Source: Planctomycetota bacterium
GTDB lineage: Bacteria; Planctomycetota; PLA2; JAEUHO01
Length of the DNA: 49,106 nucleotides
Assembly (NCBI GenBank): GCA_020851795.1
Contig: JADZCA010000113.1
Location: 1 to 49,106 of the forward strand
Direction: 5' to 3'
In this document: positions 30,090-37,188 of the stretch, piece after piece
How the letters are laid out: the number at the start of each line of letters is the position of its first letter
Numbering within the stretch: position 1 is the stretch's first letter
Program-made: the position numbers and the translations under genes
The notes under the pieces: generated by a model
The model's input: only the letters and a program-made list of their open reading frames with translations
Told to the model about the DNA's origin: nothing
The model's database searches: none

Positions 30090-30539
30090 CTACTTGTTCT
30101 TGCCCTTGCCCTTCGGCTTGGCCTTGGGCTTGCCCGTCGGCTTCGGCTTCGGCTTGCCCTTGCCGCCCTTGGGCTTTCCGGGCTTGGGCTTGCCGGGCTT
30201 GGGCTTGCCGGGCTTGCCCTTCCCGTCCTCGCCGCCCTTGGGCACGGCCAACGCCGCACCGCCGCCCGCCTCGTGGTTGAGATCTTCCAGCACGACCTGA
30301 TAGTCGGGGTGGCCGTAGTAGCCGGCCCCCGTCCCCTGCGAGATCAAGGCGTGCGCGTGCTTGATCAGGTCGTACTTGGTCTCGTCCGAGGTCGTGGCGT
30401 GCAGGACATGCTGGTCCGCCGTGTTCTGCAGGCAGCGGTTCGCGTGCTGGTTCACCTCGCCGTCGGAGTTCTGGATGATGTACAGCAACTTCCGCCGCGC
30501 GCTGTTCGGTCCCACCGCGGGATAGTCCGGCCAAGCCAT
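30090..30539 (-). CDS. Small protein with Lys-Pro-Gly-rich tail
   Basis: A 149-residue protein. ATG at 30539 follows GGAGG at the right distance. The first ~100 residues look folded (SARRKLLYIIQNSDGEVNQH, NTADQHVLHATTSDETKYDL, YYGHPDYQVVLEDLNHE), with no signal peptide and no family I recognise. From about residue 105 the chain is almost only Lys, Pro and Gly, with GKPKP repeats, and ends KGKGKNK. Such tails resemble those of bacterial histone-H1-like proteins and may bind nucleic acid or polyphosphate, or be disordered linkers. It is divergent from a papain-like protease gene 142 bp away and ends at a shared terminator. Confidence 0.7.
   Translation of the reverse strand: MAWPDYPAVGPNSARRKLLYIIQNSDGEVNQHANRCLQNTADQHVLHATTSDETKYDLIKHAHALISQGTGAGYYGHPDYQVVLEDLNHEAGGGAALAVPKGGEDGKGKPGKPKPGKPKPGKPKGGKGKPKPKPTGKPKAKPKGKGKNK
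30180..30209 (-). repeat. 15-bp tandem repeat inside the Lys-Pro-Gly tail
   Basis: Two perfect 15-mers (30180-30194 and 30195-30209, plus-strand unit GGGCTTGGGCTTGCC) followed by a partial third, encoding GKPKP units. Unit gain or loss keeps the reading frame. Confidence 0.7.
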
Positions 30540-30655
30540 GGGTTGCCTCCGATTTCGACTTCGGTCTTGTCGCGCTGGCAGCATAGCGCGACGCGTGACG
30601 CGACTCAACAGCACCCTCGCGACTCGCCCGTCTCGTGTCGGGCGTCGCGCGCGGT

Positions 30656-30661
30656 TAGACT
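30656..30661 (+). promoter_or_regulatory. -10-like hexamer before the papain-like protease gene
   Basis: TAGACT lies 20 nt before the ATG. There is room for the GGAGG at 30671-30675, so here the transcript has a short leader. Confidence 0.4.
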
Positions 30662-30681
30662 GCCGGGCCCGGAGGACGGCC

Positions 30682-32025
30682 ATGGACACGAGGACCCGGT
30701 TCACGTGGGGCGACCGATTCCTCCCGCCGCCAGGAGACCAGTGCCGAACGGACGCGTGCGTAGGATGGGCTGTCGGCTATGCACTCAAGTCGTTCTTCGA
30801 CAATCGAGACCGACTGCTGCGGGACGCAGGAGGCGCGTTGACGCAGAACGACACCTCGAGGATCTCGAGTCCGTCGTGGGTCTTCAATCTCTCCAACTTC
30901 GGCGTAAATCGTGCGACCTCGACGGACTTCGCGGTGCTGTTGGTCCACCGCATCGGGACGGCGCGGCTCACGGAGATGCCGCTGACATGCGATCCGGCGA
31001 GGCTCCCCACGTCACGAGCGTGGAAGCGCGCCCTCGGGCGACACAAGTCGTACAGCGTCCGCCGAGGACCTCGCGTCCCCCGCTACTTCCTCGACGCCGA
31101 CGCCGAGACCCGGTGGGACCTCGTCCGAGACTACATCGTGCGCGAGGGGCCGGTTGCAGTCGAGGCCGCTGTCCCGGCGTCGTTCCGCGCCCCACGGCCG
31201 CCGCAAGGATCGGCGGAACATCGCCCCTTGGGCCGTCGTGCGTTCCGGTTCGACGAAGGCGGCGACGATGGCGGGTACCGCCACGCGCTGCTGTGCGTCG
31301 GATTCGACCTCGAGAAGCGGATCGGCGACGAGGTGGGAGCCTACCGGTTCCTCAATTCGTACGGACGCGAGTGGAGGGACGAGGGGTACGTCTGGATCCC
31401 ACGGAGCGAAGTCGAGGCCCGAATCGAGACGGTGGTCGCGCTCGAGGACCACCCTTCGCTGCTCGGGCCGAACGACCGGATCGTGATCGCCGCCGTGCCG
31501 ACGCCCGCGCTCATCGAAGCGCGCATCGACGGCGAGCGATCGGAACGACGATCGGCCCGTGGTCGAGACCTCGCGGCATGCAAGGACGAGGGCTCGGGCG
31601 CCGACGCGTGGTCCGCGTGTTCGCTGCTGCGACGACTGCAGGGGTTCCCGCTGAGATTCGGCCCCTCCGAGACGCGACGAGTGGTCTGGGGACCGTGGTA
31701 CCTCGAGGACGCTCGTCAGGGACGTCGGACCCGCTTCGAGGTGCGCGACCAGCAGAATCGGGTCGTGCCCGCGGACAGGCTCCCGGGCCTCGTCCACGAA
31801 CGCCCCGACCTCCGACGCCGATCGGGTCCTCCGGGCGGGCGGGCATGGGCCAGCGACGCGTTCGAGGTCTCGCGCGACGCGCTCGCAGACGAGGGGAAGC
31901 GTGACGTGCTGCTCGACCTGATCGTCGTGGACCAGTTCGGCCAGCAGGAGCGGCGGACCGTCCACCGCGTCATCCGTAGCACGCACGACCGTGCGGCGCG
32001 CAAGCCCCGACGCTACCCCGCGTAG
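30682..32025 (+). CDS. Papain-like (C1 family) cysteine peptidase
   Basis: A 447-residue protein. ATG at 30682 follows GGAGG (30671-30675). The catalytic residues of clan CA can be placed: Gln20 and Cys26 in GDQCRTDACVGWAV, with the same 6-residue spacing as papain Gln19/Cys25; His201 in GYRHALLCVGF; and Asn225 in FLNSYGREWRDEGYVWI. There is no signal peptide and no propeptide, since the active-site Cys lies only 26 residues in, so it is probably cytosolic and not made as a zymogen. A C-terminal domain of ~190 residues (from about 255) is unassigned. Its stop overlaps the convergent aldolase stop. Confidence 0.85.
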   Translation: MDTRTRFTWGDRFLPPPGDQCRTDACVGWAVGYALKSFFDNRDRLLRDAGGALTQNDTSRISSPSWVFNLSNFGVNRATSTDFAVLLVHRIGTARLTEMPLTCDPARLPTSRAWKRALGRHKSYSVRRGPRVPRYFLDADAETRWDLVRDYIVREGPVAVEAAVPASFRAPRPPQGSAEHRPLGRRAFRFDEGGDDGGYRHALLCVGFDLEKRIGDEVGAYRFLNSYGREWRDEGYVWIPRSEVEARIETVVALEDHPSLLGPNDRIVIAAVPTPALIEARIDGERSERRSARGRDLAACKDEGSGADAWSACSLLRRLQGFPLRFGPSETRRVVWGPWYLEDARQGRRTRFEVRDQQNRVVPADRLPGLVHERPDLRRRSGPPGGRAWASDAFEVSRDALADEGKRDVLLDLIVVDQFGQQERRTVHRVIRSTHDRAARKPRRYPA

Positions 32026-32942
32026 ACGTCCATGATCTGCGCCATCAGGCGCAGCGCGTCGGGCTTCTTCCGCTGGAAGGAGTTGCGGCCGATGATCGAG
32101 CCGAAGCCGCCGCCGTCGCGGATCGCCTTCACCTCGTCGAGCACCGTCGCGTCGCTGCTCGCGGGCCCGCCCGAGAAGATCACGATGCGGCGCCCCGCGA
32201 ACGAGGACTGCACGACGTGGCGCACCCGGTCGGCCAGCGTCGCGATCGGGACGCCGTTCTTCTCGTACGCGTCCTTGGCGGCCTTCTGCTCGAGGTGGGC
32301 CGAGGGGAGCTTGACCTTGATCACGTGCGCGCCGAGCTGCGCGGCGATGTGCGCCGCGTACGCGCACACGTCGATCGCCGTCTCGCCCTCCTTGCTGAGC
32401 CCGCCGCCGCGCGGGTAGGACCAGACGACCACCGCGAGGCCCGCCTCCTTCGCCTCGTCGCCGAGCGCCTGCAGCTCCTCGTACATCTCGAGGCGCGACG
32501 CCGAGCCGGGGTAGATCGTGTAGCCGATCGCCGCGCAGCCCAGCCGCAGCGCCGCCGAGACGCTCCCGGTGATCGCCTGCTTGGGGTCCTTCTCCTCGAG
32601 CAGCGAGTCCTTGTTGTTGATCTTGAGGATCAGCGGGATCTCGCCGGCGAACTCGCGCGCGCCCGCCTCGAGGAAGCCGAGCGGCGCGGCGTAGGCGCTG
32701 CAGCCCGACTCGACCGCGAACTCGAAGTGGTAGCGCGGGTCGTAGCCCGCGGGGTTCATCGCGAACGAGCGGCCCGGTCCGTGCTCGAAGCCCTGGTCCA
32801 CCGGGAGGATCACCATGCGGCCCGTGCCGCCGAGCCGACCGTGGTTGAGCAGGCGCGCGAGGTTGGTCAGCGTGCCGGGGCTGTCGGCGCCGTACCAGGA
32901 GAGGATCTCGCGCACGCGGGCGGTCGAGGCGGCGGGGGCCAT
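32013..32942 (-). CDS. fbaB: Class I fructose-bisphosphate aldolase (DhnA/FbaB type)
   Basis: A 309-residue glycolytic/gluconeogenic aldolase that splits fructose 1,6-bisphosphate into dihydroxyacetone phosphate and glyceraldehyde 3-phosphate through a Schiff base. Family motifs: RMVILPVDQGFEHGPGRSF, GCAAIGYTIYPGS, VVVWSYPRGGG, HVIKVKLPS with the likely Schiff-base lysine, and IVIFSGGPASSD phosphate binding. The length is normal. ATG at 32942 follows CGGAGCGA; the open frame upstream to 33944 is a shadow of the next gene. Its last 13 bp overlap the end of the convergent peptidase gene; the shared segment CTACCCCGCGTAG carries a stop for each. Confidence 0.93.
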   Translation of the reverse strand: MAPAASTARVREILSWYGADSPGTLTNLARLLNHGRLGGTGRMVILPVDQGFEHGPGRSFAMNPAGYDPRYHFEFAVESGCSAYAAPLGFLEAGAREFAGEIPLILKINNKDSLLEEKDPKQAITGSVSAALRLGCAAIGYTIYPGSASRLEMYEELQALGDEAKEAGLAVVVWSYPRGGGLSKEGETAIDVCAYAAHIAAQLGAHVIKVKLPSAHLEQKAAKDAYEKNGVPIATLADRVRHVVQSSFAGRRIVIFSGGPASSDATVLDEVKAIRDGGGFGSIIGRNSFQRKKPDALRLMAQIMDVYAG

Positions 32943-33022
32943 GGGTCGCTCCGTTCGATTCGGGGGCCCGAGGATGCCGGGCCGGAGCCGCCCCGTCCAG
33001 CGGGCGCGAGCCCCCGGGGAGC

Positions 33023-33985
33023 TCAGGCGTGGTTGCGCAGGAGGAGCTCGCGGGGATGCGGTTCGAGGTAGGTCTGCGCCTGCGCCCACGGGTCGGGGTG
33101 ACGGCGCAAATGGTGGCGCAGGAGCGTGATCGGGACGACGAGCGGCACGAGGCCGCGGCGGTAGTCCTCCACCGTCCGCGCGAGCTCGGCCCGGTCGGCG
33201 GCGTCGAGCGCGTCGGACACGAAGCCCGCGAGGTGGTGCAGCACGTTGGCGTGCTTGCCCGGCGTCGCGCGCTTGCCGAGCGCGGCGAGGAAGCCCAGCC
33301 CGTACGCCTCGGTGAGCTCGGCGCGCGGCACCGACTTCGCCCGCGCGACGAGCCGCCCGAGCGAGCGGTAGCCCTCGGGGTCGTGCGAGAGGAGCTGGTA
33401 CTTGTGCGCGGCGTGGAACGCGACCAGCTTCGAGACCGAGAGGCCCGCGGCGACCGCGTCGCGCCAGCGGCGGAACGCGAAGACGCGCTCGATCCAGTTG
33501 TCGCGGATCCCGAGGTCGTGCAGCCGCCCCTCCTCCTCGACGGGGAGCCACGGGAAGCGCTCGACGAGCGCGCGGGCGAAGAGGCCCCTCCCCTTGCGCA
33601 CCGAGCCGCCGCCGCCCTCGGCGTGCACCTTGACGCGCTCGAGCCCGCAGGAGGGGCTGTCGCTCTTGAGCACCCAGCCGCAGAGGTCGAGGGCCTCGAG
33701 CGCGTCGAGCCGCGTCCGCGCCCACGCGCGCAAGCGCTCGGTCTGGTCCTCGCCCGACTTGGCGAAGATCAGCCGCGGGTCGGCGACGTCGCCCACGAGG
33801 CGCAGCGTGGGGCGCGGCACCGAGAGCCCCATCTCGACCTCGGGGCAGACGGGCACGAACTCGAAGAAGCGGCCCAGCGTCTCGACGAGGTAGGCGTCGT
33901 ACTGGTGCCCGGCGTCGTAGCGCACGTTGCGCCCGAGCAGGCACGTGCTGACGCCGACGCGGATGCGGGCGGTCGAGGTCGTCAC
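33023..33985 (-). CDS. DUF523-DUF1722 (YbgA-like) fusion protein
   Basis: A 320-residue two-domain protein. DUF523 (about 1-150) shows the Cys motifs STCLLGRNVRYD, VCPEVEMGLSVPRP and SDSPSCG. DUF1722/YbgA (about 185-310) shows KYQLLSHDPEGYRSLGRLVA and ANVLHHLAGFV. Its biochemical role is not established; the genes often lie beside photolyase or light-induced genes. I chose GTG at 33985 because it forms a GTGA overlap with the pyrE stop; a GTG at 34003 is the longer alternative. It is co-translated with pyrE. Confidence 0.85.
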   Translation of the reverse strand: MTTSTARIRVGVSTCLLGRNVRYDAGHQYDAYLVETLGRFFEFVPVCPEVEMGLSVPRPTLRLVGDVADPRLIFAKSGEDQTERLRAWARTRLDALEALDLCGWVLKSDSPSCGLERVKVHAEGGGGSVRKGRGLFARALVERFPWLPVEEEGRLHDLGIRDNWIERVFAFRRWRDAVAAGLSVSKLVAFHAAHKYQLLSHDPEGYRSLGRLVARAKSVPRAELTEAYGLGFLAALGKRATPGKHANVLHHLAGFVSDALDAADRAELARTVEDYRRGLVPLVVPITLLRHHLRRHPDPWAQAQTYLEPHPRELLLRNHA

Positions 33986-34698
33986 CGGCGGGCGGCGGCC
34001 CACGCCTTCGCGGGCGGCGTCCCGAAGCGGTCGAGGTACTCGACGCAGCGCGCGCGGTCGGCGGCGGGGAGCCGGCCCGTGGCCTCGAGGTGGGAGAGCA
34101 CCTCGGTCATCGTCACGACCGGCGCGACCGGGACGCCCGTGTCAGCGGCGAAGGCCCCGCACGCGTCACGGCCGTCCGGGCCCGTCTCCATGCGGTCGAG
34201 CGCGATCACGAGCACCGGGAAGCGCGCGCCCTCCACCAGCGTGCGGAGCAGCGCCACCGCCTCGAACTTCGTCGCGCCCGTCGTGAGCACGTCGTCCACG
34301 AGCGCGATGCGGGCCCCGGCCGCGGGACGGTGCCCGACGAGCACCGACGCCGCGTCGGCCTTCGCCGACGCCTCCTCGCCGTGCGTCTTGCGCTCCTTGC
34401 GGTCGAAGAGGTAGGGCTTGACCACGCCGCGCTGCGCGAGCGCGATCGCGGTGGCGACCGCGAGCGGCACGCCCTTGTAGGCGGGCCCGAAGACCGCGTC
34501 GAAGCCCTCGGCGCCCGCCGCGTCGAGCATGCGCCCGGCGTACGCCTCGCCCAGCCGCAGGAGCCCGAGGCCGTCGTCGACGAGCCCGGTGTTGAGGAAG
34601 GTCGGGGAGGTGCGGCCGCTCTTGAGCGTGAACTGGCCGAGCTTGAAGGCCCCGCGCTCGACGAGGAAGTCCACGAAGCGGCGCTGGTAGTCCTGCAC
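33982..34698 (-). CDS. pyrE: Orotate phosphoribosyltransferase
   Basis: A 238-residue enzyme that joins orotate to PRPP to make OMP in pyrimidine synthesis. Motifs: TLKSGRTSPTFLNTG, FGPAYKGVPLA, YLFDRKERKTHGE (catalytic loop) and the PRPP-binding RIALVDDVLTTGATK. I prefer the GTG at 34698 (VQDYQRRFVDFL, with CGGAG upstream). A TTG at 34752 would add 18 Pro/Ala-rich residues without a ribosome site. The C-terminus is a little longer than in E. coli PyrE. It overlaps the DUF523-DUF1722 gene by 4 bp. Confidence 0.92.
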   Translation of the reverse strand: MQDYQRRFVDFLVERGAFKLGQFTLKSGRTSPTFLNTGLVDDGLGLLRLGEAYAGRMLDAAGAEGFDAVFGPAYKGVPLAVATAIALAQRGVVKPYLFDRKERKTHGEEASAKADAASVLVGHRPAAGARIALVDDVLTTGATKFEAVALLRTLVEGARFPVLVIALDRMETGPDGRDACGAFAADTGVPVAPVVTMTEVLSHLEATGRLPAADRARCVEYLDRFGTPPAKAWAAARR

Positions 34699-34795
34699 GG
34701 GAGGCTCCGTCGGGGAGCCCGCAGGGATCGCCGCCGCGGGCCCCGACGGCAAGGAAACGCCGGGGCCGCGGCGGACCGCGAGCGGGAGGGGGCGC

Positions 34796-35308
34796 TCAGC
34801 GCGCCCGTGGCATCGGCGGCGCCACGCCCTGGAACGCGACGTCGTCGATGTGGAGCGAGAGGAACGCGTCGAGCACGCCCACGACGTCGGCGTGGGGCAC
34901 GAGCGCGCCCGACGGCGCCGGGGTGTCGATCTCGCCGGGGACGCCGAGCAGCCCGTGGAGGCGGCCGAGCTCGGCCCGCACCGACGCGAACGCCGCGTCG
35001 CGCACCTCGGGCGTCGCGTCCACCGGCGGGAGCAGCCACTCGCGGGCGCCGACCTTCACCTTCGTGCGCGCACGGGCGAGGTCCTCGGCGTCGATGCGGA
35101 ACAGCGTCGCCTTGATGCGCGGCGTCGGGACGACGGTCACCGGGATCGGGTCGGGGCCGCGGTCCTTGGGGAGGGCGGACTCGATCCGGTAGTCGAGCGT
35201 CTTGAACTTGAGGCTGAGCAGGAAGAAGAGGATGAGCTGGAACACGATGTCGATCATCGGGGTCATGTTCAGCTCGGAGTCGGCGGTCGGGGGCTTCGGA
35301 CGCAGCAC
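34796..35308 (-). CDS. ExbD/TolR-family protein
   Basis: A 170-residue inner-membrane protein. After a short cytosolic tail it has SELNMTPMIDIVFQLILFFL, the single ExbD/TolR transmembrane helix with the conserved proton-carrying Asp, then a periplasmic domain. ExbD works with ExbB (or TolR with TolQ) to turn proton flow into motion at TonB or Tol. No ExbB/TolQ or TonB gene is next to it here, so the partner must lie elsewhere. GTG at 35308 with GGAGG 6 nt upstream fixes the start; the longer frame to 35473 is Pro/Ala-rich. Nothing is seen in 35,309-35,576. Confidence 0.85.
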   Translation of the reverse strand: MLRPKPPTADSELNMTPMIDIVFQLILFFLLSLKFKTLDYRIESALPKDRGPDPIPVTVVPTPRIKATLFRIDAEDLARARTKVKVGAREWLLPPVDATPEVRDAAFASVRAELGRLHGLLGVPGEIDTPAPSGALVPHADVVGVLDAFLSLHIDDVAFQGVAPPMPRAR

Positions 35309-35576
35309 GCGGCACCTCCCTCGGGGCGGCGCGGCGGCGCCGTCGGTCGCCGCGGCGCGCGGCGGTCGGGCGGCAGCCTCCACGGTCGTCCCGTTCGGTC
35401 GGGCGCGCAGGGACGGCGGGCCGCTCGGCGGGGCGGGGGTCGCGACCGCATCGGACGGCACCGCCGTGCGCATGCGCGCACGACGCCGGAGCGGGTCGGG
35501 CCTCGTCGGCCGTGACCACTCTAGCCCGCCCGCGGCGGGCGCGCAACGGCGCGGGTCCCGGGGCGACCGCGGGCGA

Positions 35577-36119
35577 TCAGCGCGGCGGGTTCGGCGCGGT
35601 CGGCGGGGCGCCCGTCCAGCGGTCGGGGTTCCAGAGCTCCTCGGTCGCCCGCGCGTGCGCGACGACCGCGTCCACCTGCTCCCGCACGTGCTTGGCGCGG
35701 ACCGCGCGGTTGTCCACCGAGCGCAGGAGGCCCACGACGGCGCTCCCGCCGGGCTTCGTCTGCGAGACGTAGAAGCGCGACGGGGCGAAGGACGTCGTCG
35801 CCTCGAGCAGCCCGCGCAGCACGCGGTCCGGGACGCCGTCGATCGACGTCCACGTCCGCAGCGGCGCGAAGACGAGCAGCTTGCTCCCCTCCGTCGTCAG
35901 CGCGAGGTTGACCTCGACCCGCCACCCGTCGCGCTCGACGACGAACGAGACGGCGCCCTCCTCGCCCGGCCGGGCGTCGTAGCCGAGCGCCTCGACGAGC
36001 GACGCCAGGTCCGCGCGCGCGAGCGTGCGGCCGGGCGCCGGCGACGCGGGGCCGTCCGCGCGCGCGACCGCCGCGCACGCGACGAGGGCGAGGACCGTCC
36101 ACACGCGGGCGGCGCTCAT
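35577..36119 (-). CDS. Secreted YbjN-like protein, paralogue 2
   Basis: A 180-residue exported protein. It has an N-terminal signal peptide (ARVWTVLALVACAAVARADG, cut near ARA-DG). The mature domain LASLVEALGYDARPGEEGAV, VERDGWRVEVNLALTTEGSK and LLVFAPLRTW resembles YbjN/type III chaperone-like folds. It ends ELWNPDRWTGAPPT. The ATG overlaps the stop of the gene before it (ATGA). That gene encodes a protein of the same length, the same order of motifs and a similar W-(D/N)P-x-RW ending, so the two are tandem paralogues. Function unknown. Confidence 0.65.
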   Translation of the reverse strand: MSAARVWTVLALVACAAVARADGPASPAPGRTLARADLASLVEALGYDARPGEEGAVSFVVERDGWRVEVNLALTTEGSKLLVFAPLRTWTSIDGVPDRVLRGLLEATTSFAPSRFYVSQTKPGGSAVVGLLRSVDNRAVRAKHVREQVDAVVAHARATEELWNPDRWTGAPPTAPNPPR

Positions 36120-36658
36120 CGCATCCCCCCTTCTCCGGTGTCGGGGCGAGGCCCCCACCGCGCAGGGTCCCAGAGGGAGACCGTGCGGCGGACGAGGTCG
36201 AAGTAGGCCTCGATCTCGAGCGCCACCAGCGCGGGCGTCAGGGCGCGGTTGTCCACGGCGCGCATGAGGTGGATGCGGTCCTTGGCCAGCGAGAAGGCCG
36301 CGCCCCCGTCGCCCGCGTTGAACGCGAGGAGCTCGACGAGCGCACGGCGCGGCGACGACTCGCCGGCGGGGAGCGCTTCGAGCGGCGCGGTGAGCCAGAG
36401 GTAGGCGCCGTCGGGGCTCGTGGCGACGTGGGCGAAGTAGACGCCCTCGGGACGCTTCTGCTCGACGCGGTACCCGAACGGGGTCTTCTCACCCACGGGC
36501 GGGAACCCGGCCTCGCGCAGGACCGCCTCGACTTCCTTCTCGTCGATGGCGCGGGGCGCCGACGCCGGAGCGTCCTCGGCGGCCCCCCGGGCCGCGAACG
36601 CGACGACCGCCACGGCCGCCGCGAGCGCGACGACGCGACGGGACAGGACTCGGTGCAT
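36116..36658 (-). CDS. Secreted YbjN-like protein, paralogue 1
   Basis: A 180-residue exported protein. The signal peptide (SRRVVALAAAVAVVAFAARG) is cut near GAA-ED. The domain runs VEAVLREAGFPPVGEKTPFG, YRVEQKRPEGVYFAHVATSP and YLWLTAPLEALPAG, then LMRAVDNRALTPALVALEIE and SLWDPARWGP. The downstream paralogue shares VDNRA and the WDP/WNP-RW ending. ATG at 36658 follows GGAGGT. The frame is open upstream to 36907, but that part is the antisense of clpS. It is divergent from clpS with a 118-bp gap. Function unknown. Confidence 0.65.
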   Translation of the reverse strand: MHRVLSRRVVALAAAVAVVAFAARGAAEDAPASAPRAIDEKEVEAVLREAGFPPVGEKTPFGYRVEQKRPEGVYFAHVATSPDGAYLWLTAPLEALPAGESSPRRALVELLAFNAGDGGAAFSLAKDRIHLMRAVDNRALTPALVALEIEAYFDLVRRTVSLWDPARWGPRPDTGEGGMR

Positions 36659-36776
36659 CGGGGACCTCCGCGCGGCCGACCGCGCTCCGACGCTCGCGCA
36701 ACGCCGGGGCTCCCGGGTAGATTCCGGTTGCGCGCGTGCGGGGCGTCCGTGCGCGCAGCCTACCGCCCCCCCCGCC

Positions 36777-37082
36777 GTGGCCAAGGTCCCCACCCCCACT
36801 CTGGAACCGGTCGTCGAGGACGAGGTCCGCGTGGACCCGCCGTGGCGGGTGATCCTGCACAACGACGACGTCACCACGATGGACTTCGTCGTGTGGCTGC
36901 TCGTCACGCTGTTCGCGCGCAGCTACGACGACGCGGTGCTGCTCATGCTCGAGGTGCACGAGACCGGCGCCGCCACCGTGACGACGTGTTGGCGCGAGCG
37001 CGCCGAGCTCTACGTCGAGCAGGTGCACTCGTTGGCGCGGGCCCGGGGGTTCCCTCTCATGGCGAGCTGCGAGGCGGCGTAG
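36777..37082 (+). CDS. clpS: ATP-dependent Clp protease adaptor ClpS
   Basis: A 101-residue adaptor that delivers N-end-rule substrates to ClpA(ClpC)-ClpP. The core matches ClpS: PPWRVILHNDDVTTMDFVVW, LLVTLFARSYDDAVLLMLEV, HETGAATVTTCWRERAELYV and EQVHSLARARGFPL. The NDD and the H of VHETG form the pocket for the substrate N-terminus; the position before NDD is His, where Tyr or His is usual. The GTG at 36777 is the likely start, since the longer frame to 36546 is not conserved. No clpA is nearby; the next gene is trkA. Confidence 0.88.
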   Translation: MAKVPTPTLEPVVEDEVRVDPPWRVILHNDDVTTMDFVVWLLVTLFARSYDDAVLLMLEVHETGAATVTTCWRERAELYVEQVHSLARARGFPLMASCEAA

Positions 37083-37175
37083 CCGCCGGACGCCGCCGCG
37101 CGGCGACGGCGAGCCGACCCGGGGGCCCCGGGGCCCGGCGCCCTCGGCGGCGGGCGACGGCGGGGCCCGGGGGGA

Positions 37176-37181
37176 TAGACT
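37176..37181 (+). promoter_or_regulatory. -10-like hexamer before trkA
   Basis: TAGACT is followed by 7 nt and the ATG at 37189, with no room for a ribosome site. A leaderless trkA-trkH message is likely. Confidence 0.5.
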
Positions 37182-37188
37182 CGGGGCC

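Noticed and set aside
25799..30259. Long minus-strand open frame opposite the kinases
   Set aside because: Antisense of the sigma-kinase and PknK-like genes, which have clear catalytic motifs.
32943..33944. A large N-terminal extension of the aldolase
   Set aside because: It is the out-of-frame reading of the DUF523-DUF1722 gene; the aldolase family starts at 32942.
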